NCBI GenBank assembly: GCA_030424545.1
Contig: JAUHWL010000016.1
Coordinates: 1-60,466 of the forward strand
Reading direction: 5' to 3'
DNA length: 60,466 nt
From: Bacteroidia bacterium
GTDB lineage: Bacteria; Bacteroidota; Bacteroidia; Flavobacteriales; Schleiferiaceae
This document shows, in pieces, positions 51,201-60,217 of the stretch. The position numbers were made by a program, and so were the translations under genes. The notes under the pieces are model-generated. The model ran no database searches, was not told where the DNA came from, and worked only from the letters and a program-made list of their open reading frames with translations. Numbering within the stretch: the stretch's first letter is position 1; the number at the start of each line of letters is the position of its first letter.

Positions 51201-54200
51201 TGGTTACACCTCTTATTGATATGAGTTCATTAACCACTCCTTTTGCAGGTTTTTGGTTTGGATCAAACAACATCACGAATGCAACAAACCATACAATATC
51301 TTTAGATGCTTGGGATGGAACAGCATGGGTGAACGTAGCAACAGAGCGCGGTAATTTTGCAAACTGGGTAGAAGTTAGTGGTCCAGTTCCAGCTGGTGTT
51401 CCAAGTACAACTAAATTCCGTATTTACGCCATTGCTGATACAGGAACAACTGGAAGCACTTACTATCAGAATGATTTAGGAGTTGATGATTTCTTTGTAA
51501 TGGAAGCTCCTAGTTGTATTGCTCCTACAATGCTTAGTGCATATAACTCAACTACAACATCTGTAGATGTTTATTGGACTGGCGGTGGTGCAACAGATTA
51601 CAATTACGAATACGGTGCCGTAGGGTTTGCCCCAGGTTCTGGAACATATATGAGTAGTACTAATGATACCGTAACCCTTTCAAGTTTAACGGCAGCAACA
51701 TCTTATGATGTTTATGTAAGAGATAGTTGTGGTACAGGAAATGTTTCTCCTTGGGTTGGACCGTTAACGGTTAATACGCTTGTTTGTCCAGTGGCTAATC
51801 AATGTATGTTTACGATAAACATGACAGATGCTTATGGCGATGGCTGGAATGGTGGCTCAGTTTCGTTTGAAATTAATGGAATTGAAGTTGGTGAAGTAGG
51901 TTCTGGTTTTACAAGTGGCTCAACGTATACAGATTCGGTTAGCCTTTGTGATATGGACTCTGTAAAAATCATCATGAAAAATGCAGGTTCATTCTCATAT
52001 GAAATTGGATTTGATGTGTTAAACCCACAAGGAATTGTAATTTTTAGCCAAGCAGCAACTACATCTGGAAACGGAGCGTCTACAGGGGATGTACTTGGTA
52101 CAATCTACGCACAATGTGCTACACCTAGCTGTCCAGTTACAGATATTCCTGTTGCGAGCAGCATGACTTCTTGCGGACCGGTTCCTGTTACATTTACCGC
52201 TTCAGGTTCAACAAACCCAATGCAAGAATACATTTGGCTTCGTGCTTCAGATTCTGCTGTTGTTGGTACAGGTAGTTCATTTACAACGCCTCCTGTAACG
52301 GCAACTACAGATTATTTTGTAACTATTGGTGCTAGAGATGATGTTGCAGGTCAACAACATGTTGGTCCATTAACAAATATTGCAGCGGCAGGTTATGGAA
52401 ACTTTAGCAATGGTCAGTTCTTCAGAGCATTTGATTCATTTGTTATAGACTCAATGACTGTTAATTCTAATGGAGGCGTTGTAGCATTCCAGGTAAGAAT
52501 CTCAGAACAATTATCTGGCGGTGCAGGTACTGAAATCATGCGTTCAGATACAATTACTGTAGTTGGAGCAGGAGACCATCAAGTAGCGGTTAATTTGCCA
52601 ATTACTCCTGGAAGCTACTTTATTAACCTTAGCTTTATTACAGCACAAACAACTGGTGCATTATTCCGCGCAACTTCAGGTGCAGTTTATCCTTATACTA
52701 TTTCAAACTTGGTTTCTATAGATTCAGTTAATTTTAGTGGTGCACGTTACTACTATTCTTTTGACTGGGTTGTAAGTGAGGTTTGCTCTAGTCCTTTAAC
52801 AGCAATTACTGCAACTGCTGGAGCAACTCCATCAACTGCCTTCCCTTATATGGAAGACTTTAATGCAGGTTTACCATGTAATTGGTCAACTATGGCTTTA
52901 ACAACCGGAACAGATTGGATGAATACTACTTATAGAGGTTCTGACAGTTTAAACGGAACACCATTTATGTTGTTGGATGATGACGCTGCAGGAAGTAGTG
53001 CAATTACTGAAGCTTCTTTAATGAGCCCAGTGTTTAACGCGCAAGGATATGATACCTTATTTATGGAGTTTGATCACTACTTCAGATCTCTAACCGGTTC
53101 TTCTGGTAACGTTGAGGTTTGGGATGGAACTCAATGGGTAAATATTGCAACCTTTACTTCTACCGTTGGTGCTTGGGGAACTCCAGCACATGAAATGTAT
53201 GATGTAACAATGTATCAAAACACAGATTTCCAAGTACGTTTTAGATATGATGATGGTAGTTCTTATGCATGGTATTGGGGCGTAGATAACTTTGAGTTAG
53301 ATGGAATTCAAACACCATGTCAGAATGTTGTTGTAGATCTAACGACAGATATTTACGGATCGGAAATTTCTTGGAGTATTGTTGATACGGCTACAGGAAC
53401 AGTATACGCATCTGGAGGACCATACTTAGACGTTAGTCCATATAATGCTGCTGCAGCAACTCACATTGATACGGTTTGTTTACCATTTAACACATTCTTT
53501 GAATTTAGATTAGAAGACAGTTATGGTGACGGACTTTTTGATGGAACCAATACAGGAACATTTACAGTAGATATTCTGTGCCCATGGGGTAACAACAATG
53601 TAATAATGGGTAGTGGTGCACTTACTTATGGTAGTACAACTAACTCACCTGCTTATGACTCTGTAGTGTTTGAAGTTTCTTGTATAATTCCGTGTGCAGA
53701 CCCAGATTCATTAATGTCTGTTGCTGCATGTACTACTGCAGATTTATCTTGGAGTTCTGATACTGCTGGTGGAACAAGTACAATAGAATATGGCATTACA
53801 GGTTTCGCTCTTGGAACAGGAACAACTGTAAACAATGCTGTAAGTACACAAACCATTTCTAATTTAATGATGGGTACTACCTATGACTGGTATGTGATGG
53901 ATACTTGTTCTGGCGGAACTGCTACAAATTGGGTAGGACCAGAAACATTTACTACAGATACAATGCCTAAGATTACCATTACTTCTAACCTTGTAAGTGT
54001 TGGAGATACGGTTACTTATAGCTTCTCTGTTACTTCAGGCGGTGCTAATGCAACAGTTTCTTGGGACTTTGGTGATAATTCTCCTCTAGGCTCTGGTTTA
54101 AACACTAGCCATGATTATTTAGCCAATGGCCCATACACAGTTACTTGCGTTGTAACAAACAATTGCGGTTCAGATTCTGCAACAGTAACGGTATTAGTTG

Positions 54201-54478
54201 AAGGAATTGGTTTAGACGAATATGGTTTCGGAAACTTAGAATTGTATCCAAACCCAAATAACGGTGTGTTCTCAATTTCTGGAATTTCTGCCTTTGGCGA
54301 TAAAACAACAATTGAAATTGTAAGTCTAACAGGTGTTACGATTTACAAGAAAGATGTAATTGCATCTAGCCAAGAATCGTTTAATGTTGATGTTAGCGGA
54401 ATGGCTCCTGGTGTATACCAAGTGAGAGTTTCTAGCAACAAAGGCGTAAGCGTAAGGGCATTTGTTCTTAGAAATTAA
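48242..54478 (+). CDS. Giant multidomain T9SS-secreted protein (beta-helix, Fn3, MAM-like, PKD)
   Basis: I choose the ATG at 48242 (MRKTLQDRNYSRNGRESWQR). The product has 2078 residues. An unusually long leader of about 58 residues ends at ASAQ. Then come a beta-rich head with a CARDB-like unit (about 278-385), a right-handed beta-helix (389-814, ending IGADEY), Fn3-like modules (about 824-907, 1090-1177, 1817-1903), MAM-like jelly rolls (about 917-1087 and 1534-1690), two DxYGDG calcium-type motifs (TDAYGDGWNGG and EDSYGDGLFDG), a PKD domain (1909-1988) and a type A T9SS tail (ELYPNPNNGVFSI, VYQVRVSSNKG). It is probably a surface adhesin or glycan-interacting protein. Confidence 0.93.
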   Translation: MRKTLQDRNYSRNGRESWQRLFQTSKLAKAYASVSSSFAMAALTILIVFGFANSASAQYTYVPTYVVDGGNPNGTNTNSDSYISGYTAIGTTSAATNTWSSTYALPFTFNFYGSPVTHFKVSGNGVVTFDTTAVNVPADSNTSLPATGSNIPDKSILGFWDSFTGSAPTGSNDQIWVGIEGTAPNRQAWIKYYSYEYGSTGSSQVASFAYWAIVLEEGTDKIYIVDMNYHSNGANLTSTIGVQNNSLSAVEYGNSAVGMGAGSTGNADNDYYEFSPILLVNDNAGIASIDAPVSPLSTGVQNVDVTIKNFGLNTLTSATINWKVNGVLQTPYSFVGSLGQDATSLVTIGSYNFLSGTSTVEVWTSLPNGNTDNDTSNDSAMVSLCTSLSGSYTVGGLGADYADVASAAAALNSCGISGAVTFNVSAGTYAGGFFINEVAGASSTNTIAFIGANAATTTISHDGTGQNATILFDGADHVTFQNFTIANTATSNGWGVQFTNQADNNTIDSCVVNVDLGTNSSVVPVLATGSTTSVSSTGNNANNTTISNSTLNGGYYGVRFYGSSSGASDNSNNTVDNCVINSYYYGLYYYYQDAPVATGNTVNLSNTSSGYGLYCGYSRHMNFSGNTILEARTYALYVWQSNGSSQNATARFTIANNMITALSSGDGIYITSSNDFDIFYNSITAENDQALWLSSSASGYDIRNNIFAASGTSQVIDLDANPGLTDVINYNVYYHSAGGDIAIMPLGTFSTLAAWQLADLVNNVNSLEGDPSFFSATDLHLAGTIADNAGVPILSITTDIDGDTRSLTTPDIGADEYTAPSCSPPGSLTATALATTADLGWTAGGTETMWDVEYDTVGFTQGLGTLVVNTTSNPYTATSLTPQTDYEFYVRAKCGGSSSPWIGPLSFTTACLPATAPFTENFDGLALSSPYTDLPACWEPQVGPDWWDVTNGSTNSPFYLSGFVDHTTGTGNFMWIDASSDITANEMVTPLIDMSSLTTPFAGFWFGSNNITNATNHTISLDAWDGTAWVNVATERGNFANWVEVSGPVPAGVPSTTKFRIYAIADTGTTGSTYYQNDLGVDDFFVMEAPSCIAPTMLSAYNSTTTSVDVYWTGGGATDYNYEYGAVGFAPGSGTYMSSTNDTVTLSSLTAATSYDVYVRDSCGTGNVSPWVGPLTVNTLVCPVANQCMFTINMTDAYGDGWNGGSVSFEINGIEVGEVGSGFTSGSTYTDSVSLCDMDSVKIIMKNAGSFSYEIGFDVLNPQGIVIFSQAATTSGNGASTGDVLGTIYAQCATPSCPVTDIPVASSMTSCGPVPVTFTASGSTNPMQEYIWLRASDSAVVGTGSSFTTPPVTATTDYFVTIGARDDVAGQQHVGPLTNIAAAGYGNFSNGQFFRAFDSFVIDSMTVNSNGGVVAFQVRISEQLSGGAGTEIMRSDTITVVGAGDHQVAVNLPITPGSYFINLSFITAQTTGALFRATSGAVYPYTISNLVSIDSVNFSGARYYYSFDWVVSEVCSSPLTAITATAGATPSTAFPYMEDFNAGLPCNWSTMALTTGTDWMNTTYRGSDSLNGTPFMLLDDDAAGSSAITEASLMSPVFNAQGYDTLFMEFDHYFRSLTGSSGNVEVWDGTQWVNIATFTSTVGAWGTPAHEMYDVTMYQNTDFQVRFRYDDGSSYAWYWGVDNFELDGIQTPCQNVVVDLTTDIYGSEISWSIVDTATGTVYASGGPYLDVSPYNAAAATHIDTVCLPFNTFFEFRLEDSYGDGLFDGTNTGTFTVDILCPWGNNNVIMGSGALTYGSTTNSPAYDSVVFEVSCIIPCADPDSLMSVAACTTADLSWSSDTAGGTSTIEYGITGFALGTGTTVNNAVSTQTISNLMMGTTYDWYVMDTCSGGTATNWVGPETFTTDTMPKITITSNLVSVGDTVTYSFSVTSGGANATVSWDFGDNSPLGSGLNTSHDYLANGPYTVTCVVTNNCGSDSATVTVLVEGIGLDEYGFGNLELYPNPNNGVFSISGISAFGDKTTIEIVSLTGVTIYKKDVIASSQESFNVDVSGMAPGVYQVRVSSNKGVSVRAFVLRN

Positions 54479-54501
54479 GAGAATAAATTCTTATACGATA
54501 A

Positions 54502-54530
54502 ACGGCTCCTACATTAGGAGCCGTTTTTCT
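54502..54530 (+). terminator. Strong intrinsic terminator after the giant T9SS gene
   Basis: A 9-bp perfect stem (ACGGCTCCT/AGGAGCCGT, five-base loop) is followed by TTTTTCTTTT. Confidence 0.92.
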
Positions 54531-54559
54531 TTTATACATTTAGCGCATAAAAAAACATC

Positions 54560-56692
54560 ATGATAAAGAATAAAATACTAGGTGGCTTTGCAATTGCACT
54601 TGTGGCATGCACCAATACACCAAAAGAAGAAGAGATGGCACTAAACTATCCTGAAACAAAAAAAGACACTACCGTAATTGATGAGTATTTTGGAACCAAA
54701 ATAGCAGATCCATACCGTTGGTTAGAAGATGATTTAAGTGCAGAAACCGAAAGCTGGGTAAAAGCGCAAAACGAATTAACTTTTGGATATTTAGAAAAAA
54801 TACCATTTAGAAAAAAGGTTGCTGATAGATTAACCGAACTTTGGAACTACGAAAAATTCTCAGCACCATTTAAAGAGGGTAAATACACGTATTTTTCTAA
54901 GAATGACGGACTGCAAAACCAAAGCGTTTGGTACAGACAAACCAAAGATGGCGAACCCGAAGTGTTTTTAGATCCAAACAGTTTTTCTAAAGATGGCACT
55001 TCATCAATGGCTGGTGCCAGTTTTAGCAAAGATGGTTCGCTTATGGCATATCAAATTTCTGAGGCGGGTAGCGATTGGAGAAAAGTTGTCATTATGAACA
55101 CAGAAACCAAAGAAATTATAGAAGATACTTTGGTGGATGTAAAATTTAGCGGTACATCTTGGTACAAAAACGAAGGCTTTTATTATAGCAGTTATGATAA
55201 ACCTAAAGAAGGAAGTGCGTTAAGCGGCATAACCAGTCAACACAAATTGTTCTTTCATAAGCTTGGCACACCGCAAAGCGAAGACGAATTAATTTTTGGT
55301 GGAGAAGCTCAGCCACACCGCTACATTGGTGGTTATGTAACCGAGGACGAAAATTACTTGGTTATCTCAGGTGCAAATTCTACCTCTGGAAATGATTTGT
55401 ATATCAAAAGTCTTACAGATCCTAATGCAAAAATTATTACCATAGTTCCCGATTTTGAAAACGAAAACGGCATACTTCATACCGAAGGAACAACGCTTTT
55501 CATCGAGACTAATTTAAATGCGCCAAACAATCGTTTGGTAACGGTAGATTTTTCTAATCCAACATCAGAAAACTGGGTAGATTTAATTGCAGAAACAGAA
55601 AACCCATTAAGCACAAGTACAGGTGGTGGATATATTTTTGCCAGCTACCTAAAAGATGCAACAAGCCAAGTATTACAGTATAATTTAGATGGTACTTTGG
55701 TAAGAGAAATAGAGTTACCTGCTGTAGGTAGTGCAGGTGGTTTTGGTGGCAAGATGGATGAAAAAGAAATGTATTATTCATTTACAAATGCTGTTTATCC
55801 TTCTACTATATTTTCTTTTGACCCTGATGCAGGAACATCAGAGGTATATAAAAAATCAGGGGTAGATTTTGACCCAAGTGGTTTTGAATCAAAACAAGTT
55901 TTTTATACCTCGAAAGACGGTACCAAAATCCCAATGATTATCACATACAAAAAAGGTATCAAACTAGATGGATCTAACCCTACCATGCTCTATGGTTATG
56001 GTGGGTTTAGCATTAGCCTTACGCCTTCATTTAGCACCAGTAGAATTGTTTGGTTAGAAAATGGAGGAGTTTATGCGGTAGCCAACCTTCGTGGTGGTGG
56101 AGAATATGGCGAGAAATGGCACTTGGCTGGTACTAAAATGCAAAAGCAAAATGTTTTTGACGACTTTATAGCGGCTGCCGAATATTTGATTAGCGAAAAA
56201 TACACCAGTTCAGAAAAGCTTGCCATAAATGGTGGCAGCAATGGTGGATTGCTTGTTGGCGCATGTTTGTTACAACGTCCTGATTTATATGCAGCCGCTA
56301 TTCCAGAGGTAGGCGTGTTAGATATGTTGCGTTACAATGCTTTTACAGCCGGAGCAGGTTGGGCATATGACTACGGAACTGCGCAAGAAAGCAAAGAAAT
56401 GTTTGATTACTTGATGACGTATTCTCCCGTACAAAATGTAAAAGAAGGAGCCTGTTATCCACCTACTATGGTAATGACGGGAGATCATGATGATCGTGTT
56501 GTACCGGCACACTCATTTAAATTTGCCGCAGAATTGCAAGCAAAACAAGGGTGCGCAAACCCAACTATCATCCGCATAGAAACAAACGCGGGCCATGGTG
56601 CTGGTAAGCCAACCGATAAAATAATACAAGAAGAGGCAGATGTTTGGAGCTTTGCTTGGTATAGTATGGGCGTAGACCCGTATAAAAAATAA
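54560..56692 (+). CDS. Prolyl oligopeptidase (S9A) lipoprotein
   Basis: The product has 710 residues, the family length. A lipoprotein-type leader (MIKNKILGGFAIALVAC) precedes the N-terminal beta-propeller lid (about 30-430: ADPYRWLEDDLSAETESWVK). The alpha/beta-hydrolase domain carries the catalytic Ser near 559 (NGGSNGGLLVGA), Asp near 643 (TGDHDDRVVPAHSF) and His near 678 (NAGHGAGKPTDK). It cleaves short proline-containing peptides, here in the periplasm or on the surface. Confidence 0.95.
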   Translation: MIKNKILGGFAIALVACTNTPKEEEMALNYPETKKDTTVIDEYFGTKIADPYRWLEDDLSAETESWVKAQNELTFGYLEKIPFRKKVADRLTELWNYEKFSAPFKEGKYTYFSKNDGLQNQSVWYRQTKDGEPEVFLDPNSFSKDGTSSMAGASFSKDGSLMAYQISEAGSDWRKVVIMNTETKEIIEDTLVDVKFSGTSWYKNEGFYYSSYDKPKEGSALSGITSQHKLFFHKLGTPQSEDELIFGGEAQPHRYIGGYVTEDENYLVISGANSTSGNDLYIKSLTDPNAKIITIVPDFENENGILHTEGTTLFIETNLNAPNNRLVTVDFSNPTSENWVDLIAETENPLSTSTGGGYIFASYLKDATSQVLQYNLDGTLVREIELPAVGSAGGFGGKMDEKEMYYSFTNAVYPSTIFSFDPDAGTSEVYKKSGVDFDPSGFESKQVFYTSKDGTKIPMIITYKKGIKLDGSNPTMLYGYGGFSISLTPSFSTSRIVWLENGGVYAVANLRGGGEYGEKWHLAGTKMQKQNVFDDFIAAAEYLISEKYTSSEKLAINGGSNGGLLVGACLLQRPDLYAAAIPEVGVLDMLRYNAFTAGAGWAYDYGTAQESKEMFDYLMTYSPVQNVKEGACYPPTMVMTGDHDDRVVPAHSFKFAAELQAKQGCANPTIIRIETNAGHGAGKPTDKIIQEEADVWSFAWYSMGVDPYKK

Positions 56693-56710
56693 AAGAGATT
56701 GTCGCTTTTT

Positions 56711-56742
56711 AAACTCCTTCCTAAAAGAAGGAGTTTTTTTTT
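56711..56742 (+). terminator. Strong intrinsic terminator after the prolyl oligopeptidase gene
   Basis: A 10-bp perfect stem (AAACTCCTTC/GAAGGAGTTT, six-base loop) is followed by a T-run. Confidence 0.92.
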
Positions 56743-56818
56743 ATCTACGTTTTGCAAGTGACTAGAATCACAGCATATCTCCTCACCTCACATTACTTTG
56801 GGTGCAAAAGAATGCGAA

Positions 56819-58390
56819 ATGAAAAGACTAATATTTACGGGGCTATTTGCGCTTATTTCAATGGTTTTCTATGGGCAGGGATTATCTAATTTCGAGCCTG
56901 AAATAGAAGAAGTAATGATAACAGGTATGCCATCATTGCAAAGTTTTGCTTGGGCCAAAACAAACGATGGTAAATGGCTACTTGTGGCCGGAAGAACAGA
57001 TGGTATGCATGATCATCGTCCGCCATTTTCTTTTCCAGCAAATATGGCAAATTCAAATATTTGGGTGGTAGACCCTGTGAATAAGCAAGTCTGGAGTAAA
57101 CCCATCACGAGTCTCAATACAGACTTGCGAAATGCGTTAACGGCTACCAATATTAATTTTCAACAAGTAGATGATGTGTTGTATTTAGTTGGGGGATACG
57201 GTGTAAACCTAAGCAACAATCAGCATCAAACCTTTTCATATTTAACGGCAATAGACGTAACAAATTTGGCAAATGCCATCATTGCGAATCAAATCATCAC
57301 ACCGTATTTTAAACAATTATCAGACTCAAGATTACAAGTTACTGGTGGTTATCTTCATGCATTAAACAATTTGCTTGTTTTAATTGGGGGTCAAAATTTT
57401 GATGGAAGATATAACCCTCATGACGGCCCAAGTTTTACGCAAACGTACTCCGAAAGTATCAAGCGATTTCAAGTTATACAAAGCGGCATGACGATTCAGC
57501 TAGTAAATTATTCAGAAACCGTGGATGCTGCGAATTTGCATAGACGAGATTACAATGCTGTAATGCAAATATTTCCGAATGGCGATACCGGAATAACCGC
57601 GTTTTCTGGCGTTTTTAGACCCAATATTGATTTGCCGTTTTTTAACACAGTAGATGTTCGTGCAAATAGTTATTCCGTGAGAAACACATTTAATCAGTTT
57701 TTAAACCAATATCATACGGCAAATATGCCCTTGTATGACGTACAGAATAACACCATGCACACTGTGTTTTTTGGTGGAATCGGTATGTATTACCCAGACG
57801 CTTTAGGAAATATTTTGGTAGATAGTTTGGTACCATTTGTTAAGACTATATCCAGAGTAAGCCGTTTTTTTAATGATAGTATGGCAGAATTTATAGAGCC
57901 GATAGAAATGCCAGGTTACCTTGGGGCAGGCGCGGAATTTATAACAAGCGACAGTGTGCAATTGTTGGCAGACGAAATTATAGACTTAAATTCTGCCAAC
58001 GGTAGAACTTTAGCCGGCTACATTGTTGGTGGTATAAACAGCAACGCCCAAAATATTTTTATGATGGGTGGAACAAGTCAGGCAAGTTCAAAGGTTTTTA
58101 AAGTTTACTTAAAACCAGCGTCTATAGGTATTGATGAATCTGCCATATCATTGCCTTTTTCATATTCAATTTATCCTAATCCTGTTAAGGATATATTGGT
58201 AATTGACATTATTGGAAAAAACGTTGTGGTGGAAATTATAAATGCAAATGGAGTTAAATTGTATGCTACAGTAATCAAACAAAATGAAGAAACTTTGCGA
58301 ATAGATATGGAGAGCTTTGCGGCTGGAATCTATTTTGTAAACTTCAGGCATAAGGACTATAAAAAGACCGAGAAAATTGTAAAGAAGTAA
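56819..58390 (+). CDS. Kelch-like beta-propeller protein with type A T9SS sorting domain
   Basis: I choose the ATG at 56819, which gives the signal peptide MKRLIFTGLFALISMVFYGQ. The product has 523 residues. Residues about 30-430 look like a beta-propeller of Kelch-like blades (LLVAGRTDGMHDH, VDDVLYLVGGYGVNLSN, NNLLVLIGGQNFDGRYN, FFGGIGMYYPD). The C-terminal 80 residues are a type A sorting domain (SIYPNPVKDILVIDI, FAAGIYFVNF). Terminators bracket it, so it is a single-gene unit. Confidence 0.88.
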   Translation: MKRLIFTGLFALISMVFYGQGLSNFEPEIEEVMITGMPSLQSFAWAKTNDGKWLLVAGRTDGMHDHRPPFSFPANMANSNIWVVDPVNKQVWSKPITSLNTDLRNALTATNINFQQVDDVLYLVGGYGVNLSNNQHQTFSYLTAIDVTNLANAIIANQIITPYFKQLSDSRLQVTGGYLHALNNLLVLIGGQNFDGRYNPHDGPSFTQTYSESIKRFQVIQSGMTIQLVNYSETVDAANLHRRDYNAVMQIFPNGDTGITAFSGVFRPNIDLPFFNTVDVRANSYSVRNTFNQFLNQYHTANMPLYDVQNNTMHTVFFGGIGMYYPDALGNILVDSLVPFVKTISRVSRFFNDSMAEFIEPIEMPGYLGAGAEFITSDSVQLLADEIIDLNSANGRTLAGYIVGGINSNAQNIFMMGGTSQASSKVFKVYLKPASIGIDESAISLPFSYSIYPNPVKDILVIDIIGKNVVVEIINANGVKLYATVIKQNEETLRIDMESFAAGIYFVNFRHKDYKKTEKIVKK

Positions 58391-58394
58391 ATGC

Positions 58395-58431
58395 AAAAGC
58401 CCCACACCATAAGTATAGGGGCTTTTTTTTT
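58395..58431 (+). terminator. Intrinsic terminator after the Kelch-like gene
   Basis: AAAAGCCCC and GGGGCTTTT pair across a 14-base loop and end in a ten-base T-run. Confidence 0.92.
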
Positions 58432-58448
58432 TAGAATATAAAAAGCTT

Positions 58449-58590
58449 ATTGAATAATAATTCTTTCTACTGTACTTGCATCGTTGATAGATACTTTTTC
58501 ATATACATATCCGCAGCTAAACCTTGCAATGAGATTTGGCGAGATGATATAGTAGAAGAACTTGTAAACGATACAGAGAATAATACTTAG
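58449..58590 (-). pseudogene. Decayed duplicate of a T9SS sorting-domain 3' end
   Basis: About 140 bases closely match the 3' end of the gene at 60218-60466, but there is a one-base deletion in the middle (58490-58500) and the sequence breaks off where the upstream coding part should continue. On the minus strand it would encode the last 45 or so residues (ending STVERIIIQ). The rest of 58591-58788 holds only a CTTAGCTTTTT/AAAAAGCTAAG hairpin (58586-58613) and AT-rich DNA. Confidence 0.8.
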
Positions 58591-58613
58591 CTTTTTTTGC
58601 CCAAAAAGCTAAG
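58586..58613. repeat. AT-rich perfect hairpin
   Basis: CTTAGCTTTTT and AAAAAGCTAAG form an 11-bp stem with a six-base loop right at the broken end of the T9SS-tail duplicate. It may mark the recombination end. Confidence 0.5.
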
Positions 58614-58788
58614 AGCTAGCCAGAATAGAAAATGTAAAAAGTAAGAAAAAGGAATGTCTAAAAAAAGAATTAATCAGTCTCAGAATCATGAAACAGGCAA
58701 AGGAATTATATGTTGGTTTTCTTAGGCGTTAAACTTTAAAAAATGAAACATAATATAATTAATAGAAAAGCAAAGTGTGAAGGGTGGT

Positions 58789-60123
58789 TTAGTTGCTTTT
58801 TATAAAAGGCTTTTGTGTAACGTTATTTTCTTGTTGAAGCTCAAAAATATAGAAGCCTTTTTGTAGCGTACTCACGTTTATTTTACTACCCGTAAAACCC
58901 TTTAAAACAATGGAGCCCTGGGCGTTGTAAATTAAAAAGGGCGTGTTTTTTATTTCGCCAGAAAGCATTAAAAAGTTTTGTACAGGATTTGGATAGACAA
59001 AAAAAGTAGACTTGTCAGAGGTTTCTTCCGTTACATTTAAACTTCCAACAATTACAGCAAGCATGTTTTGCGGATAAGTTGCAAAGGCGGAAGTAGATTT
59101 AAACCCTCCATAAAGAATCCATTGGCCGTTGTAAAAAACAACCCCGCGTATGAGGTTTTCTGGGAGAGTAATGGTTATCCAAGGTTGTGCTACTCCAAAA
59201 AGACTGTCGCAAAGTGGTGTGAAGTTTTGGCCAACCTTTAAATATAAAAATGCCGAAGATGTTGGAACCTGACCGCTTGTTATTCTATTATCTACAGAAG
59301 AATAAAATTCAAGACCATTTGTGCTAAAAACTCGGCCGGCTATGGCATTTGTAAATATCGTATCGGTTAAAAAAGAATAATTTGTACCGTTAGTATGCAC
59401 AAAGGGAGAAGGGTCTGTAGATCTTTTTCTTAATCCTTCAACAACAGAATTTCCATCTACTATTAATGAAGTTCCAAGGCTGTAAGCGCTGTTAAATGAA
59501 TGGAAGTTTGTACCATCAAAACGAAGAATACTGCTTGCAAAATAGGTGTTGTTAATGGTATCAAATCCGCCACTTAAAAGAATGTCATTATAATAAACGG
59601 CTATTGAAACACCGGTAGACTTAATAAAAGAACTAGTGCCATGATAGGTCCAGTTAGCGCCATCATATTTCGCTAATATGTAATATTGATTGTTTACTTC
59701 AAAACTTCCGGTTGCGTACAAGTTTCCATTGTGGGCCTTTAAAGAATGAATAGCGCTATTTCCTGTTAATCCAGATAAACTTGTGTATTGTAAAATGGTA
59801 TCGTTCCAGAAAGCAACGCCCGCAGCTGGGCCTCTATAAGCAATGTATAGTTTGTTTTTAAAGATTTCCATGTCGTAAACCGATCCTATGCTGGTGGTAA
59901 TGGGTATGGTAGTAGTGCCGTCATATTTACAAATTGCTTTTACAGCAACCCCGTTTATCAAATAAAATTCACCACCTAAATATAGGTTGCCATTATAGAT
60001 TTCGGCATCATAAACGGTCGTTATATCGGCACTATCATGTTGGTTGTTTCCAAATGATGTAAGAATTTGCGCAACAACAGAAAACTGTAAAAACACAAAA
60101 GAGGCAATAAATAAAATTCTCAC
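58789..60123 (-). CDS. Beta-propeller-like secreted protein with type A T9SS sorting domain
   Basis: The product has 444 residues with a signal peptide (MRILFIASFVFLQFSVVAQ). About eight short repeats with the pattern NGNLYLGGEF, NGNLYATGSFEV, YNDILLSGGFDT and NGQWILYGGF suggest a beta-propeller (about 25-365). The C-terminal 75 residues are a type A sorting domain (FFVYPNPVQNFLMLSGEI, LQKGFYIFEL). Exported through T9SS; the ligand is unknown. Confidence 0.88.
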   Translation of the reverse strand: MRILFIASFVFLQFSVVAQILTSFGNNQHDSADITTVYDAEIYNGNLYLGGEFYLINGVAVKAICKYDGTTTIPITTSIGSVYDMEIFKNKLYIAYRGPAAGVAFWNDTILQYTSLSGLTGNSAIHSLKAHNGNLYATGSFEVNNQYYILAKYDGANWTYHGTSSFIKSTGVSIAVYYNDILLSGGFDTINNTYFASSILRFDGTNFHSFNSAYSLGTSLIVDGNSVVEGLRKRSTDPSPFVHTNGTNYSFLTDTIFTNAIAGRVFSTNGLEFYSSVDNRITSGQVPTSSAFLYLKVGQNFTPLCDSLFGVAQPWITITLPENLIRGVVFYNGQWILYGGFKSTSAFATYPQNMLAVIVGSLNVTEETSDKSTFFVYPNPVQNFLMLSGEIKNTPFLIYNAQGSIVLKGFTGSKINVSTLQKGFYIFELQQENNVTQKPFIKSN

Positions 60124-60164
60124 GGTGGTAACTTTTTACGAATATAGAAATGAATTTTGCGACA

Positions 60165-60196
60165 AAGAAAAAAGCCCCACCATTTGGCGGGGCTTT
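60165..60196 (-). terminator. Intrinsic terminator of the edge T9SS gene
   Basis: On the minus strand AAAGCCCC and GGGGCTTT pair across a 10-base loop and end in a six-base T-run, 22 bp after the stop of the partial gene at the window edge. Confidence 0.88.
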
Positions 60197-60217
60197 AAAA
60201 TTCTAATAGCTAGAATA

